NCBI RefSeq assembly: GCF_000150275.1 | Contig: NW_002060949.1 | Location: 3,928,499 to 3,992,498, forward strand | Direction: 5' to 3' | Length of the DNA stretch: 64,000 bases | DNA from: Trichoplax adhaerens | Taxonomy: Eukaryota; Placozoa; Uniplacotomia; Trichoplacea; Trichoplacidae | Shown here: positions 1-13,102 of the stretch, in pieces | How positions within the stretch are numbered: the stretch's first letter is position 1 | Layout of the letters: every line of letters starts with the position of its first letter | Position numbers and translations under genes: made by a program | The notes under the pieces: model-generated | Databases searched by the model: none | The model's input: the letters and a program-made list of their open reading frames with translations, nothing else | Told to the model about the DNA's origin: nothing

Positions 1-1085
1 ATTAAGTGCAAGTATCTGTTTTCTGTCATTGTATCTAATGAAAGTTCTATTTATTAGATATGATCATCAAATACATATTTAACGATATCCGTATTTACAC
101 AATAATAGAAAAAGCAAGAGATAAGCTACAAGCTCTTAGTAGTATTATGAATAGCCCTTGCTAACAATCCTACTTTTTATTTGATTAGAAATTGATTTCA
201 AGCATCAGTTTTCAGACATTGTGCCTACTGCAAGTTCTATTTATTAGGTATGATTATCATCGAATACATATTTAATGGTATACGTATTTGTACGACGGAA
301 GAAAAAACAAGAGACGAACTATATGCTCTTATTATTAATATGAAAAGCCCTTGTTAATAATTTTACTTTCTATTTAATTAGAAAATGAGTCCAAGAGTCA
401 GTTTTCTGACATTGTACCTATTACAAGTTGTATTTACTAGATTTGATCATCAAATACATATTTAAAGGCATACATATTTATATAATAAAGGAAAAAAAAG
501 AGGAGATGAGCTATAAGCTCTTGATAATATTATGAATAGCTCTCGTTAATAATTTCACTTTTTATTAGATTAGGAATTAAGTTCAAATATCCGTTTTCTG
601 ATATTGTACTGATTATAAGCTCTATTTATTAGATTTGATCATCAAATACATATTTAATGGTATACATATTTGTATAATAATAGAAATAAAAACAAGAGAC
701 GAACTACATGCTCTTGGTAGCATTATGAACAGCCCTTGCTAACAATTCTACTTTCTATTTGATTAGAAATTGAATATAAGTATCAGTTTTCTGACACTGT
801 ACCTAATGCAAGCTCTATTTATTAGATATGATCATCAAATACATATTCAGTGATATACGTATTCGTATAATAGTAGAAAAACAAGAGGCGAGGTACATGC
901 TCTTAGAGGTATATGAATAGCTCTAGTTAACAATTCTACTTTCTACTTGATTAGAAATTGAGTACAAGTATCAGTTTCTGATATTGTGCTTGTACAAGTT
1001 CTATTTATTAGATATGATGATCATCAAATAAATATTTCATGGTGTACATATTTCATAGAATAATGAAAGAGAAATAAGAGATGAA
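1..1085. repeat. Six-copy satellite, unit about 192 bp
   Basis: Six diverged head-to-tail copies can be followed by the shared core TGATCATCAAATAC or its variants near positions 61, 251, 444, 635, 829 and 1019, giving spacings of about 190-194 bp. Each unit also carries a 'CAGTTTTCTGACATTGT'-like stretch, 'TCTATTTATTAGAT' and an 'ACAAGAGACGAACTA'-like stretch in the same order. The array runs off the left edge, so its true length is unknown. No open frame follows the period, so it is non-coding tandem DNA. The unit length is close to a nucleosomal repeat, which is common for satellites; any centromeric role is inference only. Confidence 0.85.
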
Positions 1086-4000
1086 CTAATTTGTAAATAA
1101 AATGCGAAAGAGACAAAACACTATGCTAACTTACAGTGATTCTTCATTAACTATACGAGTTTCTATTTTATCTTATAAGTTTACAATCATAGTTATGCTG
1201 ATACTGCGTCGTATACTGTATGCCAAATATTGTCGCCCCCCAAAAGTTATACACAGGTATTATGGCTTTCTTCTCCATAGAATCAAGTCCTTTTCAATGC
1301 GCATTATTTGGCAATATTACACCACCAGTGGCACTCTAAATTCCATTCTATTTCATAAGTTTACGCTTTAACCAGCATACAGTTATTCCGTTTATTCCAA
1401 TGCCTAATTATAAGGTTCAAACTTTAGATAGGCGTCGCTGATTTTCCGATGGCCCATGTCTTCGATATACTAGAGATATGGTTTGCAGTACCTGCTTTGG
1501 TAAATATTTATCATCCAGTCTCAGCCAACATTACTATAATGCAAATCAACCTCTTAACCTAAAATAATCTAAGGTTAATATACAGCAGACACAGCATTGA
1601 TACACAAAAGTATTTGAAAAGAATTACATCATGGGATAATTTAGAGAGAGAATAAAGTAAAAATTACTCGTTATTGTGACTATACCAAGTCTTGATTTCA
1701 AATCATCCAGATGTCATATTACGCCGATGGGCTTATTCAGCAGGTGGAATAGGATAAAGAATCAAGATATTGACTCATATCCAATGGTAGAGAATATCCT
1801 GTAAATTAATCATTGTCCGGCTAAGATAAAAGATAAACTAAAGGTAGGTAGAACGAGTGTTATTGACTTTTTCCGACACACCATCAATCAGTAATTGCCT
1901 TTTGAACTATTATATTTTATTGCGACTCCATCGCCATCTCTACAGGTAGTGAAAGTTGAAAATTATGAAATTACATCATGTCACTGAATAACGTTAACAC
2001 CCTCTTGGCTATTCTATCTTGCAGTCAATTTTAAATACCAGTATGTTATTGAATGTCAATGGAGCATTTGCACTATTATCCATCGGTCTCAATAACTTGC
2101 TTTGATCGTAACTTATTAATTAAACTAGGTATTGTTGACGAGAACAAGCCCAATTTTGATCCTGTATGTTTTTGTCGCTATTATTGATTGTTTTATTATG
2201 ATAAAGACAACATCATTATTAACTAATGCTAAATGATTTCTTTATCCATGAAAGACATGATGAATAGAAGATGAGGAGAGAGTTAGAAAATTGCTAGATG
2301 ATCACGTTTAATTAATCCTTCCTCCTATTCTAAGCTAAGACTATCAAATTATGCCAATTAATAAATGTTTGCAATGAGAATGATAACAGTTTGGCTAACA
2401 TGAGCGATTAAAAAGTAAAAATGATTTTATTCCAAGATGCATTTATAGCTAATCGAGGATTGCAGTTGGATATTAGTTATGGCGATAAACTGGCGAGTGA
2501 ATTATACTGTAGAGTTATTGATTTTCTATTTAGCGGCCTTAAATGATTGCTAACTCGTTGATGTATTAATCATCGAGCATTAGAGCGTACTAGACTGAGA
2601 TTAATTGGATTAAAAGACGATCCATTGACAGATTGACTCCAAGCGTGACTCCATTTAGCAAGCCTAAAACGATTGCTATCCTATTCTATATCATTGAGAA
2701 TTTCGACATGTAGAATGGAAATGATTGGACTAACAATAATAATTGCTATCGCTATACTCTATCATAGAGCAATATAATAAGTTAAATTAAAAGACGATGA
2801 GCTGATCGACCAAGTCACAGCGTCGTTTAATTCATGAAGCCTATCCTATTGACTTTCTTCTTCTCTATTCGAGAATTCTATATCGAGTAGAATTAAATAG
2901 TGACGAATTGATAAACTGAATTAAGCGATTTATCAAGCTTAACTTGAGTGCTATTCCATTCTCTATCACGAACACTAAAGTACTTAGTATTACAGCGAAT
3001 AAAATTCTGAATGATATCTGTAGATCAACAAGAATAAGTGCAAAAGAAGATATCCAGTAGAATGTATTTTGTATCGCTAGGATGCTGTTTACATCATACT
3101 ATTTTTGTTTGGTTTTCTTTTCTATCCATTGTACTTTGGTTCTTGTTGAATTCTGTATCCTATCTAGCATGAAATAAATTATTCTAATTAATCTGCTCGT
3201 ATACAAAAACAAAATGCTTTGAATAGGACTCATCTTACTTCCAATTTATACAGTCATAAAATCCTGAAGTTAATTACAAAATGATACCCACAGACCTTGA
3301 CCTACTTCACCAATCAGTCTATTCTATAAGCATGCCTATAAGTCAGCATAAGAAGTTTATCTTTTAATGCTGACATGAGAAAAATAAAGGAAAAGTTGAC
3401 TATACTATTCTAATTGCTGACGAATTAACAGAATTGAACAATAGTTGGATGTCGTAATTTCCTCTGCAGTTTGAACATCTGTCATAGGAGATTTCTATAT
3501 AAGCCTTCAGCTAAGTAAGAGTTGAAAACATTGACAACAATTCAAAATATAATCCAGTCCTATTAATTGATCGAGCAAAGATTGCACGATTTTAGTGGAT
3601 AAAGTAGAAATTGGATTTTTTTCTTTGACTATAGAAACCTATCTTCAACGGTTTACGAGTCAATACGACCACTACATTAATCTATCTCTAGAGTTTAGTT
3701 GCATCCAAGAGTGAAAATTAATAATATCAAGCACAGATTGCTTATGCACGCTATTACATAGGCTAATCCTAGATCAAGCATAGTGGTGGCGGATTCGTAT
3801 CTTGTTTTTTAACCTTGGTAGCCAAAGAGATAGACTAAAACTTAGTCCAAGCGTTTGACAATTGAATATCAAAGTAGATGACTATTATGACGATAATGTA
3901 CGCGTATCCCTATGCTATTTTCATATCCAGCTGTGGCTTACTGGTTGCGGCCTTGACTACTGTTGGATTTATTTCATCTTCCCTTCAACTAACTACTGCT

Positions 4001-6100
4001 GCCTGCTATTTTACCACATCCATCACGGTAAGCCTATCTACTGAAGATTGACATTAAGTGCTATCTTGTCATCTTGTATTCGTTTCTACAATTACTTTTA
4101 ATAAAAATAAAAATGCAATGTAAAATTTTCCATTTAAATACCAAAGCCATTGGCACAACACAGGAATGAAAGTAATTCCAGAGCTTTGCTAGTGATCATT
4201 CTTTGTATGATTGCTACTTGGTCAATATTGACTTGCTTAATCTTGATCCCAAAGTAACCATACTATCTAAAATTATCTTAACCTGTCATGGATGAGATAT
4301 TCTAAAATCATTCATTTTATCCAAACTAGAATTGTTTATCATAGTTATCATCTTATACTGTGTTCTATCGCTACACGTAATTAAAATTAGCCGTCAGATA
4401 TGATATTATGCCTCTTGCACAAAGCTAGTTCGATCTCATGTGATTTTAAATTTATAATCATTGGTTTTGTGAAGCTAATTCTACTCTTTCAGCAGAGATA
4501 TTTCATTTTTAATTGGAGAAATTTCTTTTCTTGATTCGATATTTCTCAAATACATGAAGAAGCTGACGTCAAGAGTTTAAAAAAAGCTTCACTTTAATAT
4601 CTAGTATACCATTTGCGAAATACTCTTTAATGAATTAGAATAGCCAAGATTAACCGCTTATAAAAATAGTTCGAGAAATGCTTTCTATGATAAATTATTA
4701 AAGTCCTATTTAAAGATCAAAGCACTAACTGTGTAATAGAATCCCGTTTTACTGAGGTGTTATCCATTTAGAATATGCTTTCTCAATAGAAATGAAGAAT
4801 ACTTTCGATAGAAGCGGGAGTCAATGTTCTCCTTTACCCCGCAAAAATAATTTCTACCTTCATTGTCTTACACCTTGTAAAAATTTCTCATCCAGTTCTA
4901 CTTCGTCGACCTTGTGGTCTATTTACGAAATAAGAAATATTCAATTTTACGCATAAAGATCATAGCCATTGCATGATGGTTGTAAGAAAAAGAATCTCCG
5001 AAATTGTTAACGTCGATCAAGAATTGGACAAACGACATCCAGTCCAATTTCATTCTTAGTTTCTTCTAAAAATACCACTAAATAATGCCCGCACTAACTC
5101 ATTTGTATCACAAACTTTGAATGGTTGACTAACAGAAGTAATCATTACTCAAGGATAGCCAAGTAGTGCCGAATCATGAATATCTATTCTACCCCCCAAT
5201 AAAATCTTAATTTGTTGTTTTGAGTTTATTAGGGCATGCACAATTTACATCCAATTTCTTCTCTGTTTTTAGTTCCTTCCACCAAAAAAAACAAGTTATC
5301 AAATCATATCCGCATTATCGATCTTCATTATATTGTCAAAATATTCATATTCTGTTGTAAATATTAATAAAATATCCAATTTTTCTTAGTCAAATATCAA
5401 AATACGATATTTCTGTATCCAATAGATTGCAGTTCCATGCTAATTTATCCTAATGAGTGCATCATTCCCCACTGCAAGTCGACCTCCTCCACTATCCCTA
5501 CTCTACACTTGGATACTATATTGTACCATGATTTTGAAAATAATTCCTTCTCTATCTAACATAAATCAGTATTGACTGCTGTTAGAACTCAATAAGCCAT
5601 GTTGTAAATTAATCGACAGCAGTCTATCGTAATCCATGTCTTGGATCTTACCGATATCCTATAATGATTTATTAACACGGCTTTGCAATACCGGATAGAC
5701 ATTCAATTGGATTTACATGCTTTCTGAATGCATCTTCTTTTTCCTTCTACATCGATACTTAAGTAAGATAGTCTAGAGCCTGTTCTAGAAGAATAATAAC
5801 GTTTCCACATTTTCAGCTGATTTATTGAATGTCGTATCCTGCTTTTTTATTCCATTACAACTGAAAATTATTCTACTATAGTGGGCTTAGTATTGCTAGT
5901 AGGTAACTATTGAATCTAGTTTGCATTTTTTCGCGAGCAACAAATGGTATTGAAACGGATAGAACTCATCAATGTACGGATACAATAGTCAAGAAAAACA
6001 AGGTTTCAATTCTCATTTTGTTCCAATATCCAAATTTCTTATGTCAATATTGATTTAGTTGAATGGGTCTGCCAGCTTGAGAGAATTAATTTAGCTTTAA
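1086..6100. other. Gene-free AT-rich stretch with decayed repeats
   Basis: I see no exon chain, RNA gene or long open frame here. A weak direct repeat of about 177-185 bp is visible around 2440-2960, for example 'ATTAAAAGACGAT' near 2609 and 2786, each followed by a similar order of short words ('GCCTA..CTATCCTATT', 'CTATATC'). The short open frames at 1102-1371 and 3862-4044 have no recognisable domain and look like chance. Confidence 0.5.
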
Positions 6101-6104
6101 GATA

Positions 6105-6830
6105 CGGCGATGGACTACTCAATTATTCTCGCAGTATTTGAACAGTTTATTATATAGCCTAATACAAGAAATACTTGCTTGAATGCAATCCTTGGTCCTG
6201 AAATGATGTCAGTGATAGACTACTCAATTATCCTAGTGGTATCTCGATAATTCATGATAAAGACTAATTCAAGGGGTAGTTGTTGGAATGCAATCCTCGA
6301 TCATTAGACGATATCATTAATAATATAGCAATGGACTAATCGATTATACTAGTCGTATTTGAACACTTCATGATATAGACTAGTACAAGAACTATTTGGT
6401 TGAATGCAATCCTCGATCGTGAGACGATATCGTTGAGGACAATGTATTGAACTATTCAGTTTCTTCGTAGTATTTTAGTAGTTCATGATATAGTCTAATA
6501 CTAGAGATCGTTACTTAAGTGCAATCCTCTATCATTAGACGATGTCAGCGATGGACTACCCAATTATCCTGGTAATATTTTAAGGAATTTATGATATTGC
6601 ATTCTCGGATGATATCATCGATGATATTGCGATATACTATCCTATTATCCTTACAGTATTCTAACATTTTATGATATCGCATCCTTGGACGATATGATCG
6701 ATGATATTGTAATAGACTGTTCAATTACTCACGTAATATTTGAACAATTTATGATATAACCTAACTCTAGAAATAGTTGCTTGAATACAATCCTCTATGA
6801 AATCATGAGATAATATCCACTGCAATAGCA
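6105..6830. repeat. Degenerate tandem repeat, about 80-115 bp unit, about seven copies
   Basis: Variants of 'GCGATGGACTACTCAATTAT' recur near 6107, 6215, 6329, 6441, 6549, 6630 and 6712. Each is followed by a 'GTATTTGAACA..TTCATGATATAG' segment and a 'GAATGCAATCCTCGATCAT' segment. Two later copies are shorter because an internal part is missing. No reading frame is preserved between copies, so this is decayed non-coding tandem DNA. Confidence 0.75.
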
Positions 6831-7365
6831 GCATTTACTTTCAATTCCGTCAGGGATCAATATTTCAAAGTCGTTTTTTTACACCTTGGTTGGTCGTTAG
6901 GATTAACCTATTCGAGGTGCTACGTATCATTTCTTGAAAATCAACACCGACCATTGCAGGTACAATTGAAATATTGGAAAAAAACAGGAAATGATACATT
7001 AAAAAAACTTCTTGCCAGTGACATACACAACATTTCTTTTCCGTTGTAGTATCAATGGAGACCAATGTCCATTATCCATTTATTACTTTATTACCTATTC
7101 TAGTAGAAAGTGAAAAATGAAAAACTTTGAAAATACTTCCCACGTGGGAATATAGGTCGGAAGTAATTGTTGAATTCAGTACTTTCATTATTATTATTTC
7201 TAAATTTCTAGTAATACTGAAGATTGAATACAAATAGAAAATTATGCTTGTCAAAGGCCCTATTTCATTTTGGAGGGTATAATCAAATTGGTTCAAAGGC
7301 GCATTGTAATAAGATATCACACAGTAGCAATTTGAAATATTTCAGTGTCCTGCAAAGTTCGAAAT

Positions 7366-7825
7366 GGGAGGATAAAATATTTCCATTTCTCTACCTTTTC
7401 AACGGTTTCTTCATCATCAGTAGTAGATTATGGACATAAAATCAAGCCTATCAAATGGAATAGAGAATTTATATCCACTATTGATCGTTGTCTACTAAGA
7501 TACTTCATTAAAAGTGTTTTCAGCCAGTAGGATAGTTAAAATATCTTGATGACAATAGATAGATACTGGCCTGTGTCTATCTGACAGTAAACACGAAATA
7601 ATTTCTACCATAAATAGGAGGATAAAACGGTTCCATTTCTCTAGCTTTTTTAACAGTTTTTTCATCATGACCCATAAGTAGGAGACTTTAAGGACATAAA
7701 ATTAAGCCTATGAAATAGAATGGAGAACTGGTATCCATCATTGATCGTTGTCTACCATGATACTATATTAAAACTGTTTTCAATCGTTAGGAAAGTTAAG
7801 ACATCTTGATGACCGTGAACTTTGA
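7366..7825. repeat. Two-copy direct repeat, period about 250 bp
   Basis: A block beginning 'GGAGGATAAAA' and containing 'CCATTTCTCTA', 'GGACATAAAAT', 'AAGCCTAT', 'TTGATCGTTGTCTAC' and 'ATCTTGATGAC' occurs twice in the same order, first from about 7368 and again from about 7618. The second copy has several small indels. No coding content is evident; two short overlapping frames across the first copy are not conserved in the second. Confidence 0.7.
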
Positions 7826-8481
7826 AATGATTTCTGCCATGAATCGGTGAAGCAAGACAGTAGGACGGCAAACCTGTCTGCATCCATCAGTCAACATCGA
7901 CAAATGAGTAGTTTATTTGCAAAGTCAGGAGAGATCTTAACACGCAATGAGGAGCTTTCAATCGAATAAGAACTAAAGAAAGATTACATGCACACGGTTG
8001 TCAAATTGAATAGAAATAGATTAAACTCAAAAGATGAATAACTCTAGTAATAGTAAATGTCGTCCAATTCAAATCTAGACGACATAATGTAGGAGTTGCA
8101 GTTGTTAAAATAATTTTCATTGTTTATGTAAAATCTTTCACTTTCGCCTATTCCTATACAATCTCGTATAGGAACGCAAAGATACAAGTGAAAAAAAAGA
8201 AATTAATAGTCGTAATGTCGGTTCTCTAGAGGAAATAGATTACTCAAGCTAGCTTCTAGTTTTGAGAATTTGTGTTATGATGTGCAATGAATTGACGTAT
8301 GAATGATTCCATAAAATAGAAAATATTCATTTTATTTTTGGCTCCTACATTTTATGAGGTGAAAAGGGAAGGGAAAATGGCCAGTATAGTAGCGGGTTAG
8401 CCTTGCATTTAAATGAAATAGAGAGTTAGGACGCTCAGTTTAGTCTATGGTAATATCGACAAGGAATAATAAAATAAAAAA

Positions 8482-9085
8482 ATGGATTTCTACGTGATAA
8501 TAGCTTCACGTTTCCAAAAATTTGGCATAGTTAGACCCTCGGCTGTTGATGGTAGACATTCTTAATGACATTGGTTCATAAATTAGTCAAATTTATAGCA
8601 CAATTTTAGAGAAAAATGAAGGATGTTAAGATCACAGCTAATTTAAAAATATATATAAGATAGAAACTAAATTTTTTCTACGTGATAATGACTCTATATT
8701 CTAAAAAATTTGACTTATAAAGACCGTAGCTTGACGATGGTAGACAGTTATTAATGATATAGGTTTATAAATTAGTAAAGCTTATAGAGCAATTTTGGAG
8801 AAAAATGAGGGATTTTAACATCACAGCTAATTAAAAAAATATGCAGCTTAAAAGCTAAATTTATTCTACCTAATATCGGCTCCTTGTTCGTAAATTATGG
8901 CATAGTTAGACCCTAGATTGATGGTGGCATAGTGGTAGGCATCTGTTAACGATATCGGCTAATAAATAGATCGAAAATTTATAGTACAATTTTGGATAAA
9001 AACGAGGGATCTTAAGGTCAAAGCCAATTGAAAAGAAACTATGTAGGATAAAAACTGAATTTGTTAATGATAAAAGGTGGTTATA
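8482..9085. repeat. Three-copy tandem repeat, unit about 189 bp
   Basis: 'CTACGTGATAAT' (or CTACCTAATAT) recurs near 8489, 8678 and 8867. Each copy continues with a 'TTGGCATAGTTAGACC'-like word, 'GATGGTAGACA', 'TATAGCACAATTTTAGAGAAAAA' variants and 'TCACAGCTAATT' variants, and a partial fourth unit begins near 9055. The copies are diverged by many substitutions. The period is close to the array at the left edge, but the sequence is different. Confidence 0.75.
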
Positions 9086-9289
9086 ATTTCCAATAACAAA
9101 GAGTAGTAGAATATGAAAGGTCAAAAAATGATTAGCCCGCTATCCTAGCCTCTTATTATTAACAGTAAGTATTAGATACGTATATATTGATAAAATGAAG
9201 TTATTTGTGGGTGGCACAAATTTTTATTATCGGATATAGAAATGGATTTTACAGGCAAGAATCATCTGTTCTTCAGCCTTATATTACGT

Positions 9290-10070
9290 AATCTCATTTC
9301 CTTCATGAAGAGTTGTTAGCAAATAAGAACATAACAAGAGTTCGTCAGAATGAGATAAAAGATTTCAATATGATGAACATCTTCAGAATGCAAGAAGCTA
9401 ACGCACGGATAGATTAGCAGTGTTGGATTTTGCTATCTATATTAATTACCATAAGTGATTGCAAAATGACCAAAATCTTTACTATCTTAGCCTAGTATTT
9501 TACTAAATATCGGTATTACAAATATCAGATTACAGAGACCAAGTTCAATAGATTTCAATATGATGAAGATTTTCATCATGTAAGAAGCTAATGGATGTAT
9601 AAATTACCAAGATGAGTTTTTTTACCATATATAATTGTATATCAATTTAAGTAACTGCCATATAAAATTCACAGTAATCTAAACGTTGTTAGATAATAAT
9701 AGGCTGTTTTATTACATTTGTTGAGAGATCAGTGTCAAGACCAGAGATTGAAGAATTCGATTATAATAATTAAAAACTTGGCTTATATACAACGATCTTA
9801 TGCATTAGTGATTCGCACCACACATTACATATTATACACTAGTGATTACTTTATTAGATACGGTTAGTGACGTTAACACAATTAAGATAGGGTCTCTGTA
9901 CTAATATAATCCTTCTGTACTGACGTTAATAACTATTTTTATCAATTAATGTTACAATAACGAAATATTTTTAGTATGCAAAATCATGTCTATCTTAGGC
10001 TAGAGTCTTACTAAATATCGTTATTAGAAATATTAGATTAGCGAGACCAAGATCAACAGTATCCTATCTT
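9290..10070. repeat. Decayed tandem repeat with about 188 bp spacing
   Basis: 'GATTTCAATATGATGAA' occurs near 9361 and 9549 (spacing about 188), both followed by a 'CAAGAAGCTAA/GTAAGAAGCTAA' word. A second block, including 'ACTAAATATCG', 'GAGACCAAG' and 'TCAA', occurs near 9475-9550 and again near 9984-10060. Units between are too eroded to delimit. I see no gene. Confidence 0.5.
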
Positions 10071-13000
10071 AATAGTTAATCGATGCATAACTATAAGCGA
10101 TCTATTTTCATTTGCAGTATAATTCTTTAGAGTTTTTTGCATATTCTGAGTATCTTACCAAAATTTCTAAAATGATCAAAAGTTGCTTATTAGATTATTG
10201 ATATTGTACTATTTCTCTACGGTTATCATATCCTCAATATAAGTATTAAGGAATTAAAATCAGGAAAAGAATCTTCTACGCAAAATGAAATTTGTACAAC
10301 CCTGTTGAGCGTGCTAGTAGCATTGCTAAATAATAAGTTCCGTAAACTGTCGATAAAAACCATTAAAGGAGATTGATAGATTACTGCTGGAGTTATCATA
10401 TTTTTCTACAAAAAATCAATCAATAGTGCTATAGTAAATTATGAAGCAAATTAAATAACTGCTGAAAGAATTCACATTAATTTCATCTCACCATGCGTAA
10501 AATACCGGTGATGAAGTTTAATATCGTCCAGTCATTTATCCCCTGCATTGCTCATATGAGACCCCTTGCTATAACATCAAGCTATGTTATGTATAAGACG
10601 GATAAATATCATGTCAGTTCTTACTGACTAAAGACGGCTACAGAAGGCAAATTAAAAATACGTGTAGGACCAATAAATAGAAAATAGCTTTTGCAAAGCA
10701 TTTTGCCTATCATATCAGGTAGCCATAATTTAGATTTTACCGTAGCACTGGAGTAAGGGCAGCTAAAAATTGATCGAACCCTCGTGCAGCAATATAAACT
10801 TATCGTAACGATAATAGTAGAACCCTTTCACAGGAAAAATAAGTTTACATCTTGCTATGATGAAATTACTCTTTAGTTATTTCTATGGTATTTTCCATCG
10901 TCGACTGAACTTGATCCTTTCAAAACTGAAATGATGTGGTATTTTAAAATTTGATTTCTGTCTTGTAAAATATTTAAATCACTGCATTGACTTTTTCCTT
11001 TAATAAATTAATCTTAAAAAGGATGTACTATAACACATTTAAAGCTTATCGAATTTCCGTTTAATAAATTATTCACTATGGCTAATTTAATCTTTAATCA
11101 CCTGCTAACGATTGCAATGCAAGATGCGTCTAGAGTAAAATAGGATGAATATATTTACTAAATATAGGCAAAATTAGTTCATAGTTGATTCTCAAATTTT
11201 TTAAGCTTATTTCAATTTATTCGAATTTTAATTGCTATTTCTTGCCCTCTTCCTGTAATAACTTATTAATACACTGCTTTCTATCCACTTTGATCATTAT
11301 TAGCGGCATTAAACGAAAATAAGCTACAATATTTAAAATAGTAATTACTCCAGCAAGGAATAGATAGAAGTGGAATAAAATTGCAGCAAAGAAAGGAAAG
11401 CATTCATTTTTTCAGTTAATTGTAGCCATAGACATTGATTTTCCCCCTCTATTATATCAGTAATTGAGATTTATTTTTAGCGTAATAATATTGCAACTAA
11501 AATAAATTTGATCAGGTAAGACAAACTGTAGGAATGATCAAAACTGAGGAGAAACAATTTTTAGCTCCTTTTTCATTAGAGCTAGGTCTAAACTATCTGA
11601 TTTACTGTCTGTAAGGTCAGAAGGAGAAGAGTTAATAAAGAAGCGAAAATAACAGTAAAATAATCAATCTTTTAGGTTTACTATACTTGAAAGGGATTGA
11701 CTTTCTGCTACATTAGTTAGATATTACCTGTTTATTGTCTACTTTAACAATATCAAGGTAAAATCCATCGTTAGTATAGAGGTCTGTAAAAGCGTATACA
11801 AATCGACTGGTCCAATATTAAAGTTAGAGCTATTACTAAGTTATTTTCGTGTAGTGACTAGAAAGATGGAAAGAATAAAAATCGATAACGCAATGAAAGT
11901 AATGGTAAAATATATCGAATCTTCCGAGCTTTTTATTATACTTCAAGGATGCTAATTTCTCTTCTGTATTAGCTTAATACGCGTATTTGCTATTTCTTCC
12001 AAGAGAGTAAAGTTGCCAACAGTATCAGATTTAATAAAAGTAAATCGATCGGCAAAGAGAAAAAGTACTACAGTAATGGGCAGGAACTATAACGATATTA
12101 GACTATTACGCATTTTTAAGATGCAGTCCTAAAGATATTTAAAATGTAATTTAATTAATTAATAATTTTTAAAGTATGTCGAGAGATAGTTAGCATATGT
12201 AAATTTAATCATCCTCCGTGTGTATAACTCTCGGTATACCCTAACTTCTATCCTAAAAAGGGGCAAAAGAAAATATGAAAATGCATTTCATAGTTTATCA
12301 AGAGTAGAAAAAGTGAATAATCCCGATTAACCATAACTCAATCCTGACTTTTGTCTTGAAAAAGAAGTGAAGAATGAAGGGAAACATGGAAATAATATCT
12401 AACATTCAGAATGAAAGTAATATTTAATTAGAATTATATAAGATTTTTGTTGATGACAAGGATAGTGAAATGACTGCTTCCATTCATTGGTCTTATTTCA
12501 ACAATTTATATGATTACAATCCTAAAACAAATTAAAATTACCCATTTTATTTATTGTAACTAACTTTCAATTTTGAATTTATCAAGTCAGATAGAAATTT
12601 TAATTCAGTACTCCAGTAATACCTTCTTCTCAAACTAATCTAATCTTCTTTAAATTATACAATAGATCATCTACTGTAGACTTAACGTCAGACACTTAAT
12701 TTGTTCCATTATTATTTAGTAACTATATTATTATTTGATTGCTTCCTAAAATAAATTAGACTGTCTTTAATACGTAAGTTTAATTTTGTTTTACCGTTTA
12801 TGGAGTTAAGCCCATAACGACTGAAATGTGACTATTAAAACAAATGCAAATATTCTAATTAACTAATATGTAATTCTGTTATATTCAATGTAGCTATATG
12901 CTGATGTAGAAAATTTTCCCTAAGAAATCAGAATAATTAATAAGCCGCTTAAATTTGCTTTCTTTTAGAATAATATTTTTTAAATGAAAGCTGTTACTAA

Positions 13001-13102
13001 GCGTATAACTAAAACAAATACATGTTTAATACGTCATCTTTCAACATAATTTCTAAACATAAACTATATTTATTTAAGCAGTGGATTCATTAACAATTTC
13101 AG
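10071..13102. other. Unassigned AT-rich stretch; may hold 5' exons of the next gene
   Basis: No exon can be called firmly. One candidate is 10532-10612: an AG acceptor, 27 open codons containing PCIAHMRP and YVMYKTDKYH, and a GT donor. The KTDKYH word resembles the K-T-x-[RK] motif at the end of TM3 of class C GPCRs. It has not been linked by phase to the exons at 13103 onward. A receptor gene needs an extracellular region and TM1-TM5 upstream, so some of this stretch may be intron of that gene. Confidence 0.2.

Noticed and set aside
1102-1371. 89-codon plus-strand open frame
   Set aside because: No domain, no splice partner, next to satellite DNA; length within chance for this composition.
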